A stretch of DNA of 64,000 nt. Origin: Streptomyces sp. IMTB 2501. Lineage in GTDB: Bacteria > Actinomycetota > Actinomycetes > Streptomycetales > Streptomycetaceae. The notes below the pieces were generated by a model, which was not told the origin of the DNA, searched no databases, and saw only the letters and a program-made list of their open reading frames with translations. Shown here piece after piece: positions 50,044-59,356 of the stretch. Position 1 is the first letter of the stretch, and each line of letters opens with the position of its first letter. The stretch is from positions 310,001 through 374,000 of the forward strand of contig NZ_MQUS01000002.1 of assembly GCF_001953885.1 (NCBI RefSeq), in the 5' to 3' direction. The translations under genes and the position numbers were made by a program.

Positions 50044-50694
50044 ATGAGACGGGCTACCCGTAACGGCGTGATCGCCGTCGCCGCAGCCACCGGGGCGCTG
50101 GCCGTGGTGCTGCCGGTGTCCGCCGCCTTCGCGGCCGACGGCGCGGCAGCCGACGGCTCCGCGGCCGGCTCGCCAGGGCTGATCTCCGGAAACGGCATCC
50201 AGCTCCCGGTACACGTGCCGGTCAACGTGTGCGGCAACACCGTGAACGTGGTGGGGCTGCTCAACCCGGCCGTCGGCAACGCGTGCGCGAACGGTGACAC
50301 CGGGACCGCGAAGGGCCGGTCTTCGAGGTCCGGGGGTGCGTCCGCGCAGGGCACGGCGCAGGACTCGCCCGGCGTGCTCTCCGGCAACGGCATCCAGCTC
50401 CCCGTCGAGGCGCCGGTGAACGTCAGCGGCAACAGCGTCAACGTGATCGGCCTGGGCAACCCGGCCGAGGGCAACCGGTCCGTCAACGGCGGCCTGCCCC
50501 GCGCCCCCCGCCACCCGGCCCCGAAGGCCCCGCCGCGGCACCACCGCGCCCCGCGCCCGGCCACGCAGTCGACGACATATGCGCTGGCCCACACCGGTAC
50601 GGACACCACCTTCCCCGCCGTCGCCGGAAGCGCCACGCTGCTCCTCACGGGCACGGCCCTCTACCGCCGCTTCCGTTCCGGCCGCACCAGCTGA
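50044..50694 (+). CDS. Long chaplin with two chaplin domains and LAxTG sorting signal
   Basis: A 216-residue cell-wall-anchored chaplin (ChpA-C type), which assembles into amyloid-like fibrils that make aerial hyphae hydrophobic. Signal peptide about 1-30. Chaplin domain 1 is about residues 43-84 with Cys63 and Cys81. Domain 2 is about 108-150, where both Cys positions are Ser (Ser128 in VNVSGNS, Ser146 in GNRSVNG). A basic Pro/His-rich spacer follows. LAHTG (181-185), a membrane helix and an Arg tail form the sortase E signal. Loss of both Cys in only one domain is unusual. The gene lies between the secreted peptidase and a terminator. The AT-rich 280-bp upstream region shows no sigma-BldN promoter that I could firmly match. 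Confidence 0.95.
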   Translation: MRRATRNGVIAVAAATGALAVVLPVSAAFAADGAAADGSAAGSPGLISGNGIQLPVHVPVNVCGNTVNVVGLLNPAVGNACANGDTGTAKGRSSRSGGASAQGTAQDSPGVLSGNGIQLPVEAPVNVSGNSVNVIGLGNPAEGNRSVNGGLPRAPRHPAPKAPPRHHRAPRPATQSTTYALAHTGTDTTFPAVAGSATLLLTGTALYRRFRSGRTS

Positions 50695-50710
50695 CGCACC
50701 GCCCCGAAGG

Positions 50711-50736
50711 CCCCACCGGACGCCGGCCCGGTGGGG
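50711..50736 (+). terminator. Terminator hairpin after the chaplin gene
   Basis: CCCCACCGG and CCGGTGGGG form a perfect 9-bp stem around an 8-base loop, 16 bp after the stop. No U-tract is present. Confidence 0.75.
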
Positions 50737-50799
50737 TCCGGTTCGTCGGCCGCCGGACGGTGTCCGCCCGCCTGCAGTCAGGCGGTTCACCGGGTGCAG

Positions 50800-50805
50800 T
50801 AGGTT
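50800..50805 (+). promoter_or_regulatory. -10 hexamer TAGGTT for a leaderless GTG start
   Basis: TAGGTT lies six bases before GTG 50812, with no Shine-Dalgarno sequence. This spacing supports GTG 50812 rather than the ATG at 50815 as the translated start. Confidence 0.45.
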
Positions 50806-50811
50806 GATCCG

Positions 50812-51333
50812 GTGATGGACGGCATACGCGGGCGATGGCGGGTACTACCGGCTCGGGCGCGCTGGACTCTCGTGGTGTACGCCGGCGGATTCCTGGAGGG
50901 GACCTGCTCCCACGTCCTCGACCTGGTGCGCGGCGGGCTCCACGCCTACGCCGCCTTCGCCCCGGCCCCGTTGCGGGTGTTCTTCGTCGCCCTGGTCGTC
51001 CTCGACCCGCTGGTCGTCGTCCTGACGCTGCGGACGCGGCCCTCGGGCATCCGGGCGGCCGGCGTCGTGATGACGCTGGACGTCCTCGCCAACTGGTACG
51101 TCAACTGGCCCTGGATCAAAGAGGATCCGGCGGCTCTGCTGCGCCCGGTCGGGCTGCTGCCCATCACACTCTTCGGGGTGTTCGTCCTCGCGATGCTGCG
51201 TCCGCTGCTCCACGCCCTGAACGGCCGGGACGCGCGGTGCGCAACGGCCGATCTCCCCGTGGCGCGGCCCCCGTTGATCCGGAAGGATGCGGGGCGACAG
51301 TCCGGTCCCGACGGAAATGGAGCGCATCGATGA
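50812..51333 (+). CDS. Small integral membrane protein, function unknown
   Basis: A 173-residue protein with four predicted membrane segments, roughly residues 18-33, 46-70, 80-96 and 112-128 (for example LRVFFVALVVLDPLVVVLTL and LLPITLFGVFVLAML). The second and fourth are the most hydrophobic. The C-terminal 40 residues are polar. I do not recognise a family or catalytic motif. The ATGA overlap couples it to the acetyltransferase gene that follows, and the pair appears to be transcribed leaderless. Confidence 0.7.
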   Translation: MMDGIRGRWRVLPARARWTLVVYAGGFLEGTCSHVLDLVRGGLHAYAAFAPAPLRVFFVALVVLDPLVVVLTLRTRPSGIRAAGVVMTLDVLANWYVNWPWIKEDPAALLRPVGLLPITLFGVFVLAMLRPLLHALNGRDARCATADLPVARPPLIRKDAGRQSGPDGNGAHR

Positions 51334-52184
51334 CCCCTGCGGCCCCCCACGACCTCGTCGTCACCCAGGCCACCCTCGCCGACTGGCCGGTGATCGCCGG
51401 ATGGGCGGCGGCGGAGGGCTGGAATCCCGGACTGTCCGACGGTCCCGCGTTCTTCGCTCAGGATCCCGACGGGTTCTTCCTCGGCCGCATCGACGGGGAG
51501 CCCGTGTCGGCGATCTCCGTGGTGAACTACGGCTCGGACTACGCCTTCCTGGGCTGCTATCTCGTCCGCCCCGACCTGCGCGGCCACGGCCACGGTCTCA
51601 CCACCTGGAAGACCGCCCTCGCACACGCCGGTGACCGCACCGTCGGCCTGGACGGCGTCGTCGCCCAGCAGGACAACTACCGTCAGTCCGGCTTCGAACT
51701 CGCCTACCGCACCATCCGGTTCACCGGTACCGCCCCGCAGGCCGAGGTACCCGCGGGCGTCCGTCCGGCCGGTCCCGCCGACCTCGCCGCGATCACCGCG
51801 TACGACAGCGCCTGCTACCCGGCCGACCGTCCGCGCTTCCTCGCCGAGTGGCTCACCAGCCCCGGCCACCGGGCCTTCGTCCGCCACGACGGCGCCCGCC
51901 TCACCGGTTACGGCGTCCTCCGCCCCGGCCGCGACACCCTGCGCATCGGCCCCCTCTTCGCGGACACCGCCGACGATGCCCGCGCCCTGTTCGCCGCCCT
52001 CACGACCGAGGCCGCCGGACGCGAGGTGGCCATCGACGTGCCCGAGCCGCACGCGGCGGGCGTCGCCCTCGCCGAAGAGGCCGGATTCCAGGCGTCGTTC
52101 GAGACCGCGCGTATGTACACGGGGCCGGTACGCGCGTATGCGCAGCACCGCGTGTTCGGCGTGACCACCCTCGAACTCGGCTGA
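51330..52184 (+). CDS. GNAT family N-acetyltransferase with C-terminal acetyltransferase-like domain
   Basis: A 284-residue protein. The N-terminal GNAT domain (about 8-135) shows LADWPVIAGWAAAEGWNPGL at the start and the acetyl-CoA motif VRPDLRGHGHGLTTWKTAL (R/Q-x-x-G-x-G/A form). The C-terminal half (about 145-284) is a second, degenerate acyltransferase-like domain of the type found in YitH-like proteins, with CYPADRPRFLAEWL and PEPHAAGVALAEEAGF. The acyl acceptor is unknown. It is coupled by ATGA to the membrane protein upstream. Confidence 0.83.
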   Translation: MTPAAPHDLVVTQATLADWPVIAGWAAAEGWNPGLSDGPAFFAQDPDGFFLGRIDGEPVSAISVVNYGSDYAFLGCYLVRPDLRGHGHGLTTWKTALAHAGDRTVGLDGVVAQQDNYRQSGFELAYRTIRFTGTAPQAEVPAGVRPAGPADLAAITAYDSACYPADRPRFLAEWLTSPGHRAFVRHDGARLTGYGVLRPGRDTLRIGPLFADTADDARALFAALTTEAAGREVAIDVPEPHAAGVALAEEAGFQASFETARMYTGPVRAYAQHRVFGVTTLELG

Positions 52185-52339
52185 GAGGCAGGGAAGTCAG
52201 GTCCTGCCCGGCTGATCCTGTCGCAGCGTACGGGCACCTCCATCGCCCCGGCTCACCCGCACCTGTCAGGTACCGCAGACGTCCTGCGACCTGATCCGCC
52301 GGACAGGCCCGAAGACCGCAGGCGGCGCCGGTACAGCTT

Positions 52340-53584
52340 TCATGCCTGCGCCTCCAGCACCGCCTCGGCCTGCGCGTTCGCCTCCGGGGCACCGGGGTGC
52401 CGCAGTGCGGGGAAGGCGTACCGGTGCCCCGCCGCGACCGTCGCCAGTGCCAGCACGGCAGGCCCCAGCGCGGTCCACGGCAGGGCCCCGGCGCCCAGCC
52501 CGTCCAGCGCCACACCGCCGGTGAGCGAACCGGCGGCGATGCCCGCGTTGTACACCGTGGTCTGCAGCGACGTCGCCACATCGGCCTCGGCCTGACCCGA
52601 GGCGTCCACCAGTGCGGTCTGGATGAGCGTCGGCGCTCCGCCGAAGGCCACACCCCACAGGGCCACCGCGCCGACGAGCAGCGGGTGCGCCCGCGCGCCC
52701 AGGCCCAACGCGCACAGCACCCCGGCGAACAGCGCGAGCGCCGCCAGCAGCGTGCTGCGCAGAAGCCGGTCGATCAGCACCCCGGTGACCCAGATCCCGG
52801 CCACCGTGGCCGTCCCGAACACCGCGAGCAGCAGGCCCGTACGGGCGTATCCGACGTGCGCGGCGAACGGGGCGACGTAGGTGTACATCACCTGGTGCCC
52901 GAGCAGCACGAACAGGGTCACCGACAGCACCGGGCGGATTCCAGGGCGGCGCGCCACCCGGGTGAGCGGCACGCGCGCGTGCGCCGGTTCGCCCGGGAAG
53001 CCGGGCACGCGCAGCCGTATCCAGCCCACGAGCAGCATCGCGAGCGCGGCCAGCGCCGCGAAGGCCGCCCGCCAGCCCACCGCACCGGCGAGCGCCGTAC
53101 CGGCGGGCACCCCGAGCGACAGGGCCAGGGTGATCCCGGCGAGCACGATCGCGATGGCCCGCCCGCGCCGCTCGGCCGGCACCAGCCGGGCCGCGTAGCC
53201 GACCAGCATCGCCCACAGCGTGCCGCCCATCGCGCCGGCCAGCAGCCGCGCCGCGAAAGTGAGTGGGTACGACGACGACACCGCGACCAGCGCGTCACTG
53301 ACCGCGAAGCCCAGCAGAGCGCCGCACAGCACCGGGCGCCGTGGCAGCCCACGCAGGGCCGCGGTGACGGGGACCGCGGCCAGGAAGGAGGCCGCCGCAT
53401 AGGCGGTGACCAGGAAACCGATGCGGGACTCGGCGACCCCGAGCGGGGGAGCCATCGCGGGCAGCAGGCCGGCCGGCAGAAGTTCCGTCATGACGGCGGT
53501 GAACGCGGCGCAGGACAGGGCCAGCAGCCCCGACCACGGCAGCGAACCGCCCTTGACCTGGGAGGACATGGAGGACACGGTCAT
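52340..53584 (-). CDS. MFS efflux transporter (DHA1-type)
   Basis: A 414-residue major facilitator protein with 12 hydrophobic segments. It shows the drug:H+ antiporter landmarks: LPAGLLPAMAPPLGVAESRIG after helix 1, a loop 2-3 motif A variant (ALRGLPRRPVL), and ERRGRAIAIVLAGITLALSLGVPAGTAL (motif C-like region in helix 5). It probably exports a small amphiphilic compound. The divergent MerR gene and the dyad at 53603-53622 indicate control by that regulator. The ATG at 53584 is preferred because it lies downstream of the dyad; ATGs at 53608 and 53569 are possible. Confidence 0.88.
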   Translation of the reverse strand: MTVSSMSSQVKGGSLPWSGLLALSCAAFTAVMTELLPAGLLPAMAPPLGVAESRIGFLVTAYAAASFLAAVPVTAALRGLPRRPVLCGALLGFAVSDALVAVSSSYPLTFAARLLAGAMGGTLWAMLVGYAARLVPAERRGRAIAIVLAGITLALSLGVPAGTALAGAVGWRAAFAALAALAMLLVGWIRLRVPGFPGEPAHARVPLTRVARRPGIRPVLSVTLFVLLGHQVMYTYVAPFAAHVGYARTGLLLAVFGTATVAGIWVTGVLIDRLLRSTLLAALALFAGVLCALGLGARAHPLLVGAVALWGVAFGGAPTLIQTALVDASGQAEADVATSLQTTVYNAGIAAGSLTGGVALDGLGAGALPWTALGPAVLALATVAAGHRYAFPALRHPGAPEANAQAEAVLEAQA

Positions 53585-53602
53585 GCGACCATGGTCGGAG
53601 TC

Positions 53603-53622
53603 TGACATCAGTGTGAAGGTCA
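53603..53622. promoter_or_regulatory. MerR-type dyad between MFS and MerR genes
   Basis: TGACATCAGTGTGAAGGTCA has matching TGAC and GTCA ends about a 20-bp span. On the minus strand it overlaps TTGACC, a good -35 box for the transporter gene. A dyad at the promoter of the target and next to the regulator gene is the normal MerR layout. Confidence 0.5.
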
Positions 53623-53644
53623 AGCGCGGCGCCGGGAGGCGGGC

Positions 53645-54016
53645 ATGCGGATCGGTGAGCTGTCGCGCCGCACGGGTGTGCCCGCCCGTCTGCTGCGCTA
53701 CTACGAGGAGCAGGACCTGCTCCACCCCGAACGCACCGGCAACGGCTACCGCAGCTACCCGGAGTCCACGGTCGCCGACGTCCAGCAGATCCGCGGCCTG
53801 CTGGACTCCGGCCTGACCACCGAGATGATCCGGGTGATCCTGCCGTACCTGTCCGGCCCCGGCGAACTCCACCCGCCCGCCGAGTGCGTCACGCCCGAGA
53901 CCGCCGCCCTGCTCCAGGGGCACATAGAGCGCATCCAGTCCCGCATCGACTGCCTGGCCCGCAACCGGGACCGGCTCAGCGCCTATCTGGCCGCCGTACG
54001 GCCGCGGCCGTGGTAA
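53645..54016 (+). CDS. MerR family transcriptional regulator
   Basis: A 123-residue protein. The N-terminal MerR winged helix is complete: MRIGELSRRTGVPARLLRYYEEQDLL then RTGNGYRSYPES. The C-terminus is a dimerisation coiled coil (LLQGHIERIQSRIDCLARNRDRL). A short Cys-containing loop (PPAECVTPE) does not form a known metal site, so a drug or other small-molecule signal is more likely. It is divergent from the MFS gene, with the dyad between. GGGAGG just before the ATG sets the start. Confidence 0.93.
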   Translation: MRIGELSRRTGVPARLLRYYEEQDLLHPERTGNGYRSYPESTVADVQQIRGLLDSGLTTEMIRVILPYLSGPGELHPPAECVTPETAALLQGHIERIQSRIDCLARNRDRLSAYLAAVRPRPW

Positions 54017-54057
54017 TCCCGTTGCCCGGACCGGAACGTTCCTGTTGAGCTGGGTGC

Positions 54058-54834
54058 ATGGATCACACGGCGGTGCTCGCCCTCTACGACCGTGACATGC
54101 GCGAGAACGCGGCTCCCGACGGCCCCGGCGCCCGGATCGAACGGGCCGGCGCGGTGGTGCGTCAGGTCGCGGACGCGCAGGGCTGGAACGGCGTGCTCTG
54201 GTCCGCTCTGGACCCGGGGGGCGCGGACCGGGCGATCCACGACCAGATCGACCGCTTCACCGGCCTCGGCCACGCCTTCGAATGGAAGCTCTACGGCCAC
54301 GACCGCCCGGCGGACCTCGGCGCCCGGCTCACCGCCGCCGGATTCCGGGCCGAGCCCGAGGAGACGCTGCTGATCGGCGAGACCGAACGGCTCTCCCTGG
54401 ACGCCGAACCGCCCGCCGGCATCCGCCTCGTCCGGGCCACCGACCCGGCCGGCGTCGACCTGGTCGTGGCGGTGCACGAGAAGGCCTTCGGCACCGACGG
54501 CACCCGGCTGCGGCACCGGCTGCTCGCCCGGCTGGCCGCCGACCCCGGCACGGTCGTCGCCGTGGTGGCGCTCGCCGGGGACGAACCCGTCAGCGCCGCC
54601 CGGATGGAACTGGTGCCCGGCACCGCGTTCGCCGGACTGTGGGGCGGCGGCACCGTCGAGGGCTGGCGCGGCCGGGGCATCTACCGCGCCCTGGTCGCCC
54701 ACCGCGCCCGCGTCGCCGCCGCGCACGGTTACCGCTATCTCCAGGTCGACGCCTCACCCATGAGCCGCCCCGTCCTGCAGCGCCTCGGCTTCCACGCACT
54801 GAGCACCACGACCCCCTGTCTGTACGGGAGTTGA
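54058..54834 (+). CDS. GNAT family N-acetyltransferase
   Basis: A 258-residue protein. The N-terminal half (1-120) is a degenerate domain ([25 protein letters not shown]) often found before the GNAT fold in actinobacteria. The catalytic GNAT domain (about 125-258) has the acetyl-CoA loop [21 protein letters not shown] (about 197-217) and the C-terminal strand-helix [19 protein letters not shown]. The acceptor is unknown. It starts 42 bp after the MerR stop and may be cotranscribed with it. Confidence 0.88.
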   Translation: MDHTAVLALYDRDMRENAAPDGPGARIERAGAVVRQVADAQGWNGVLWSALDPGGADRAIHDQIDRFTGLGHAFEWKLYGHDRPADLGARLTAAGFRAEPEETLLIGETERLSLDAEPPAGIRLVRATDPAGVDLVVAVHEKAFGTDGTRLRHRLLARLAADPGTVVAVVALAGDEPVSAARMELVPGTAFAGLWGGGTVEGWRGRGIYRALVAHRARVAAAHGYRYLQVDASPMSRPVLQRLGFHALSTTTPCLYGS

Positions 54835-55039
54835 CCCTACGTCAGCGTCGATCCGGGACTGCCGACATGCTGTGAGCGGAGGCAGTCCGTTCCGGTTATT
54901 GCCGGGACTTTCTGTTCACCGGAGCTTCATGCCATGTACCTTTCAACAAAGTGACGCGTGTAGAACCCTCCAACCCGGCTCTACGCGCGCAGAATTGGCG
55001 CCGCACCGCCTCTCCCCACCCCTCATGGAGGTTCGTCGG

Positions 55040-56491
55040 ATGCTTGGATCCCGGAGATCCCGCCGCAGATTCACCACCGCCCTGGCCGGATTCGGTCTGC
55101 TCCTCGCCGGAGCCGCCGTCCAGGTCGGCAGCGGCACCGCCGCACACGCGGCGACCACGCACCGCATCCTGTTCGACAACGCCCATGCGGAGACCGCCGG
55201 AAACGCCGACTGGATCATCTCCACCAGCCAGCCCGACCCGCTCGGCGAGAACGCCTCCCCGTCCGCCGAGACCGACTGGACCGGCGCCCTGTCCTCCTGG
55301 GGCGTGGCGCTGCAGAAGACCGGCGACTACAGCCTGAAGACGCTGCCGTCCGGCTCCAGCCTCAGCTACGGCGGCTCGTCCTCGCTCGACCTGTCGAACT
55401 TCGACACGCTGGTCCTGCCGGAGCCGAACACACTGTTCACGAGCGCCGAGAAAACGGCGATCATGAACTTCGTGAAGAACGGCGGCGGTCTGTTCATGAT
55501 CTCCGACCACACCGGCTCGGACCGCAACAACGACGGCTACGACTCGGTCCAGATCCTCAACGATCTGATGACCAACAACAGCGTCGACTCCAGCGACCCG
55601 TTCGGCTTCTCGATCGACTCGCTGAACATCAGCTCCGACCACCCGGCGGCGATCAGCGACAGCACCGACCCGGTGCTGCACGGCTCCTTCGGCACCGTCA
55701 CCAAGAGCCTCATCGCCAACGGCACCACCGCCACCCTCAAGCCCGCCGACAACTCCTCCGTCAAGGGCCTGCTCTACCGCACCGGTTACTCCGGCAATAC
55801 CGGCGCCTTCTTCCTCACCAGCGCCTACGGCAGCGGTCGGATCGCCTACTGGGGCGACAGCTCCCCGATCGACGACGGCACCGGCCAGCCCGGCAACACC
55901 CTCTACGACGGCTGGAACGACTCCAGCGCCACCAACGCCGCCCTCGCCCTCAACGCCACCGCCTGGCTGGCCGGTGCGGGCACCAGCAGTGGCGGCGGAG
56001 GCGGTGGCGGCACCGGCACCTGCACCGCCGCCCAGCTCCTCGGCAACAACGGCTTCGAGTCCGGCAACAGCACCTGGAACGCCACCAGCGGCGTCATCAC
56101 CAACTCCAGTGGTGAGTCGCCCCGTTCTGGCTCGTACTACGCCTGGCTCGACGGCAACGGCACCGCCACCACCGACACCCTGTCCCAGTCGGTGACCATC
56201 CCGTCCGGCTGCTCGGCCACGCTCAACTTCTATCTGCACATCGACACGGCCGAGACCACCACCAGCACGGCCTACGACACCCTCAAGGTCCAGGTCCTGG
56301 GCAGCTCCGGCACGGTCCTGGGCACCCTGGCCACGTACTCGAACCTCAACGCGGCCTCCGGCTACACCCAGCGCAGCTTCGACCTCAGCGCTTACGCCGG
56401 GCAGACCGTCACGCTGAAGTTCACCGGTACCGAGGGCTCCAAGTACCAGACGTCGTTCGTGGTGGACGACACCGCGCTCAACGTCGCCTGA
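55040..56491 (+). CDS. Secreted two-domain protein: Rossmann-like domain plus C-terminal beta-sandwich
   Basis: A 483-residue exported protein. [25 protein letters not shown] followed by AHA at about residue 40 is a signal peptide, possibly Tat. The N-terminal domain (about 42-310) resembles GATase/ThuA-like folds: [54 protein letters not shown]. It carries no obvious catalytic triad. After a Gly-rich linker, the C-terminal domain (about 330-483) begins [14 protein letters not shown] and is a carbohydrate-binding-like beta-sandwich. The ATG at 55040 is chosen because GGAGG lies eight bases upstream. It converges on the glucosaminidase gene, which may hint at polysaccharide binding. Function unknown. 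Confidence 0.75.
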   Translation: MLGSRRSRRRFTTALAGFGLLLAGAAVQVGSGTAAHAATTHRILFDNAHAETAGNADWIISTSQPDPLGENASPSAETDWTGALSSWGVALQKTGDYSLKTLPSGSSLSYGGSSSLDLSNFDTLVLPEPNTLFTSAEKTAIMNFVKNGGGLFMISDHTGSDRNNDGYDSVQILNDLMTNNSVDSSDPFGFSIDSLNISSDHPAAISDSTDPVLHGSFGTVTKSLIANGTTATLKPADNSSVKGLLYRTGYSGNTGAFFLTSAYGSGRIAYWGDSSPIDDGTGQPGNTLYDGWNDSSATNAALALNATAWLAGAGTSSGGGGGGGTGTCTAAQLLGNNGFESGNSTWNATSGVITNSSGESPRSGSYYAWLDGNGTATTDTLSQSVTIPSGCSATLNFYLHIDTAETTTSTAYDTLKVQVLGSSGTVLGTLATYSNLNAASGYTQRSFDLSAYAGQTVTLKFTGTEGSKYQTSFVVDDTALNVA

Positions 56492-56497
56492 GCCGAA

Positions 56498-56532
56498 CGG
56501 GCGGAGGTGGGTCGCCGGCCCACCCCCGCCCG
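56498..56532. terminator. Bidirectional terminator between convergent genes
   Basis: CGGGCGGAGGTGGG pairs with CCCACCCCCGCCCG around TCGCCGG, with one or two mismatched positions. It fits between the secreted-protein stop (56491) and the glucosaminidase stop (56535), so it can serve both. Confidence 0.7.
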
Positions 56533-56534
56533 TG

Positions 56535-59249
56535 TCACGCCGCCGGTACCGTCCGCTCCGGGGTGTTCCAGCCGGAGACCCGCACACCCGGCGCCGAGCC
56601 GTGCAGATCGGCGGTGCGGTAGGCGGCGGTCAGCGTCACCGACTCGCCCGGCCACAGGCTCACCTCGTTGTCCGACCAGCGCACGGGCAGCACCGGTTTC
56701 CCCTGCGCGTCCACGAGGTGGACGTCCGTCAGCAGCGCCGGGGTCTGCCCGCTCCCGCTGTTCCGCAGGGTGACCGTCGTGGTCGACGTACCGTCCGAGG
56801 ACCGTGTGGCCGCCGTCGCCGACACCGGCACCTGGGCCATCGAGGACAGCCCCTTGAGATCGGCGTAGCTCGTCGTCGGCGTGTAGTACCAGGTGGTGCC
56901 CGGCCAGTCGAGGGTGTCGGGCCGGGTGGAGAGCCAGTACACGTTCCGGCTCACCTCCTTGCCGGTCGCGTCCGTCAGGACCAGGCGGAGCAGATACGTC
57001 GGCGACAGTCCGCTCACCGAGGACGGCAGGGTGAGGGCGGTGCCGTGCGCGCCGTCACCGCCCACCGTCAGCCCGGTGACGGTCTTGTCGTACTTCTGCG
57101 TACCGTCGGGGTTGAACAGCGTGGCCCGTGCGGTGAGTCCGGTCGCGGCGGTGTGCAGATGATTGAGGACGACCACCGAGCGGTCGTCGTACCCGTACTG
57201 GACGTGCAGCTGCTCGTTCGCCTTCTTGGCGCCGAAGTAGGCGCCGCCCTGGTCGAGATAACGGTCCGTCAGCTGCCAGTGCAGGGAGGTCCAGCCGCTG
57301 TTGAACATCCAGTGGATCACGCCGGTCGAGGGTTTCGACGTGTCCGTGGCGTTGCGCTCGTACGCCTCGAACTGGGCGCGCACGTTCTCGTACTGGGCCA
57401 GCTGGGCCTTGCGCACATAGTCGGCGAGGCTCGTGGGGGCGCCGTAGCGGCCGGTGAGGGCGGCGTCGTAGATCTTGAGCGAGCCGAAGACCGGGGACGG
57501 CGAGCGGTGGTACTGCTGCGCCGCCGGGTCCTTCCAGAGGGTGTCCAGCTCGGCCGGGGTCAGCACACGGCGCAGGGTGTCGAGGGTCGGGATGCTCGGG
57601 CCCGCGCTGGTCTCGGAGTTGAAGCCGGTGGCCCCGCCCTCGCGCTTGGCGTACCAGTAACCGGGCGGCACCCAGTCGTACGGCCCGGTCATCTTCAGGC
57701 CCGAACTGCCGAGCTGAGGTGAGGACTTGTCGGAGGCGGCGGAGACCAGCGGGTCGGGCCAGTCGGCGGCCTTCAGGGCGTCCAGATAGGTCTTCTCGAT
57801 CTTCGCGTCGGGTGCGAAGTCGCTGCCGATCAGGAAGGAGATCACACTCGGGTGGTCGCGCAGCCGGGCGGCCTCGGCGGCCATGGACGCCTTCGCCACC
57901 GGATAGTCGGCGTCGGTCCACGGTTCCCCGGGCTCGTCGGCACCGTTGACGTTGCCCTCCCACTTGTCGCAGCACTCCCAGCCCGGCAGCGTGAGCACGC
58001 CGTAGCGGTCGGCCAGGTCGAAGAACTCGTCCGGCTCCAGATGCCCTTCCAGCCGGATGGCGTTCAGCCCCAGATCGACGGCGTACTTCAGCCGGTCCTC
58101 GACATAACGGCTGTCCCAGCGCAGGAACTCGTCCGGGGACCAGCCGCCGCCCTTGATCAGCAGCTTGCGGCCGTTGATCCGGTACTGGCGTGCTCCGTCC
58201 GTGTTCAGCGGCGCCTGGACGTCACGGATGCCGAAGCTCTCGTGCGCGGTGTCGGACGTCTTACCGGCGACGGACGCGGTGAGATCGAGGTCGTACAGCG
58301 GCTGTCCGCCCATCCCGGCCGGCCACCAGACCTTCGGTGAGGTGAGGTGCAGGTCCGGGGTGTCGGCGGGGGAGAAGGTGACGGTCTTCGTCTCGTGGGC
58401 GGCGAGCGGGACCTGTCGGGTGAAGCGCGTCGCGCCAAGGGTGCCGGTGATCTCGGCCGTGACCGGCGCGCCGGTGTCATTGCGGGCCTGGGCCTTCACC
58501 GTCAGGTCGGCGGAGGCGAGCGACGGCACGGCCAGCTTGGTGAGCACGTGCGCGTCCCGCAGTGCCACCGGGCCGCCCCTGCGCACCAGGACGTCCCGGA
58601 CGATGCCCATGTTCCGGTCGGGCGGCGGCTGGAGCCAGTCGATCCAGCCCATGGTGAGGTCCTTGTCCGGGTCGTCGGGCTGGATACGGAAGGCGACCGT
58701 GTTGGTGCCGGACCTGACCAGTGAGGTGATGTCCAGCTCGTGGTGGGTGTAGGCGCCACTGACATCCTTGGCCGCCGCCACCTGGTGGCCGTCCACATAG
58801 ACGTCGGCCGCCGAGATCACCCCGCTGAAGTCGATGAAGGTGCGCCGCGTGGTGTCCTGGACGGTGAAGTCGGAGCGGTACCACCAGGGGACCTGGAAGT
58901 CGGCCCTCGGGATCTTCTGCTGGTTGGTGGAGAAGAACGGGTCGGCGTAGACCCCGTTGGCGAGCAGCGCGGCCAGCACCGTGGAGCGGGGGCCCGCCGG
59001 ATACCAGCCCTGCGCCGGATAGCCGGGGGAGGAGAGCGTGGCGGCGGAGTCGGTCACCTTCGCCGAGGACTGGATGGCGTAGCCGGTGAGCGGGGTGGCG
59101 GTGCCGGCGGCGGAGGAAACGCGTGTGACAGCGGCCGGTGACGTCCGGTGCCGGGCGCCGGCCCAGGCGCCGCTGGTCAGGGCGGCGAGCAGGCCGATGA
59201 CCAGCGCGGTGACGGCGTACCGGCGGCCGAGGACGGGGCGAGGAGGCAT
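56535..59249 (-). CDS. csxA: Exo-beta-D-glucosaminidase (GH2, CsxA-like)
   Basis: A 904-residue secreted GH2 enzyme releasing glucosamine from the non-reducing end of chitosan oligomers. N-terminal signal/anchor helix about residues 10-31. A sugar-binding jelly roll, an Ig-like domain, and the catalytic barrel from about 350 follow. The barrel has the exo-glucosaminidase-specific GSDFAPD in place of the usual NE, giving acid/base Asp477, and FNSETSAGPSIP with nucleophile Glu546. These match Asp469 and Glu541 of Amycolatopsis CsxA. Two more beta domains end the protein, but no separate chitosan-binding module is evident. The palindrome at 59267-59286, just upstream of the start, should control it together with the adjacent ROK regulator. 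Confidence 0.92.
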   Translation of the reverse strand: MPPRPVLGRRYAVTALVIGLLAALTSGAWAGARHRTSPAAVTRVSSAAGTATPLTGYAIQSSAKVTDSAATLSSPGYPAQGWYPAGPRSTVLAALLANGVYADPFFSTNQQKIPRADFQVPWWYRSDFTVQDTTRRTFIDFSGVISAADVYVDGHQVAAAKDVSGAYTHHELDITSLVRSGTNTVAFRIQPDDPDKDLTMGWIDWLQPPPDRNMGIVRDVLVRRGGPVALRDAHVLTKLAVPSLASADLTVKAQARNDTGAPVTAEITGTLGATRFTRQVPLAAHETKTVTFSPADTPDLHLTSPKVWWPAGMGGQPLYDLDLTASVAGKTSDTAHESFGIRDVQAPLNTDGARQYRINGRKLLIKGGGWSPDEFLRWDSRYVEDRLKYAVDLGLNAIRLEGHLEPDEFFDLADRYGVLTLPGWECCDKWEGNVNGADEPGEPWTDADYPVAKASMAAEAARLRDHPSVISFLIGSDFAPDAKIEKTYLDALKAADWPDPLVSAASDKSSPQLGSSGLKMTGPYDWVPPGYWYAKREGGATGFNSETSAGPSIPTLDTLRRVLTPAELDTLWKDPAAQQYHRSPSPVFGSLKIYDAALTGRYGAPTSLADYVRKAQLAQYENVRAQFEAYERNATDTSKPSTGVIHWMFNSGWTSLHWQLTDRYLDQGGAYFGAKKANEQLHVQYGYDDRSVVVLNHLHTAATGLTARATLFNPDGTQKYDKTVTGLTVGGDGAHGTALTLPSSVSGLSPTYLLRLVLTDATGKEVSRNVYWLSTRPDTLDWPGTTWYYTPTTSYADLKGLSSMAQVPVSATAATRSSDGTSTTTVTLRNSGSGQTPALLTDVHLVDAQGKPVLPVRWSDNEVSLWPGESVTLTAAYRTADLHGSAPGVRVSGWNTPERTVPAA

Positions 59250-59266
59250 GGCGGAGCTCCGGCCTT

Positions 59267-59286
59267 GTAAAGTTAGGAAACTTTAC
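59267..59286. promoter_or_regulatory. Perfect palindrome GTAAAGTT-AGGA-AACTTTAC (ROK operator candidate)
   Basis: 8-bp arms around four bases lie 17 bp before the glucosaminidase ATG. The AT-rich sequence stands out from its GC-rich surroundings. Read on the minus strand it matches the site at 60584-60604 at 16 of 21 positions, indicating one regulator for both. Confidence 0.75.
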
Positions 59287-59356
59287 TAAAGTGGCTCACG
59301 CTAGGGCGCCGTACCGGTCGTGTCAATGACCGTGGGCGGCCGGGCCCTTGGGCCGG

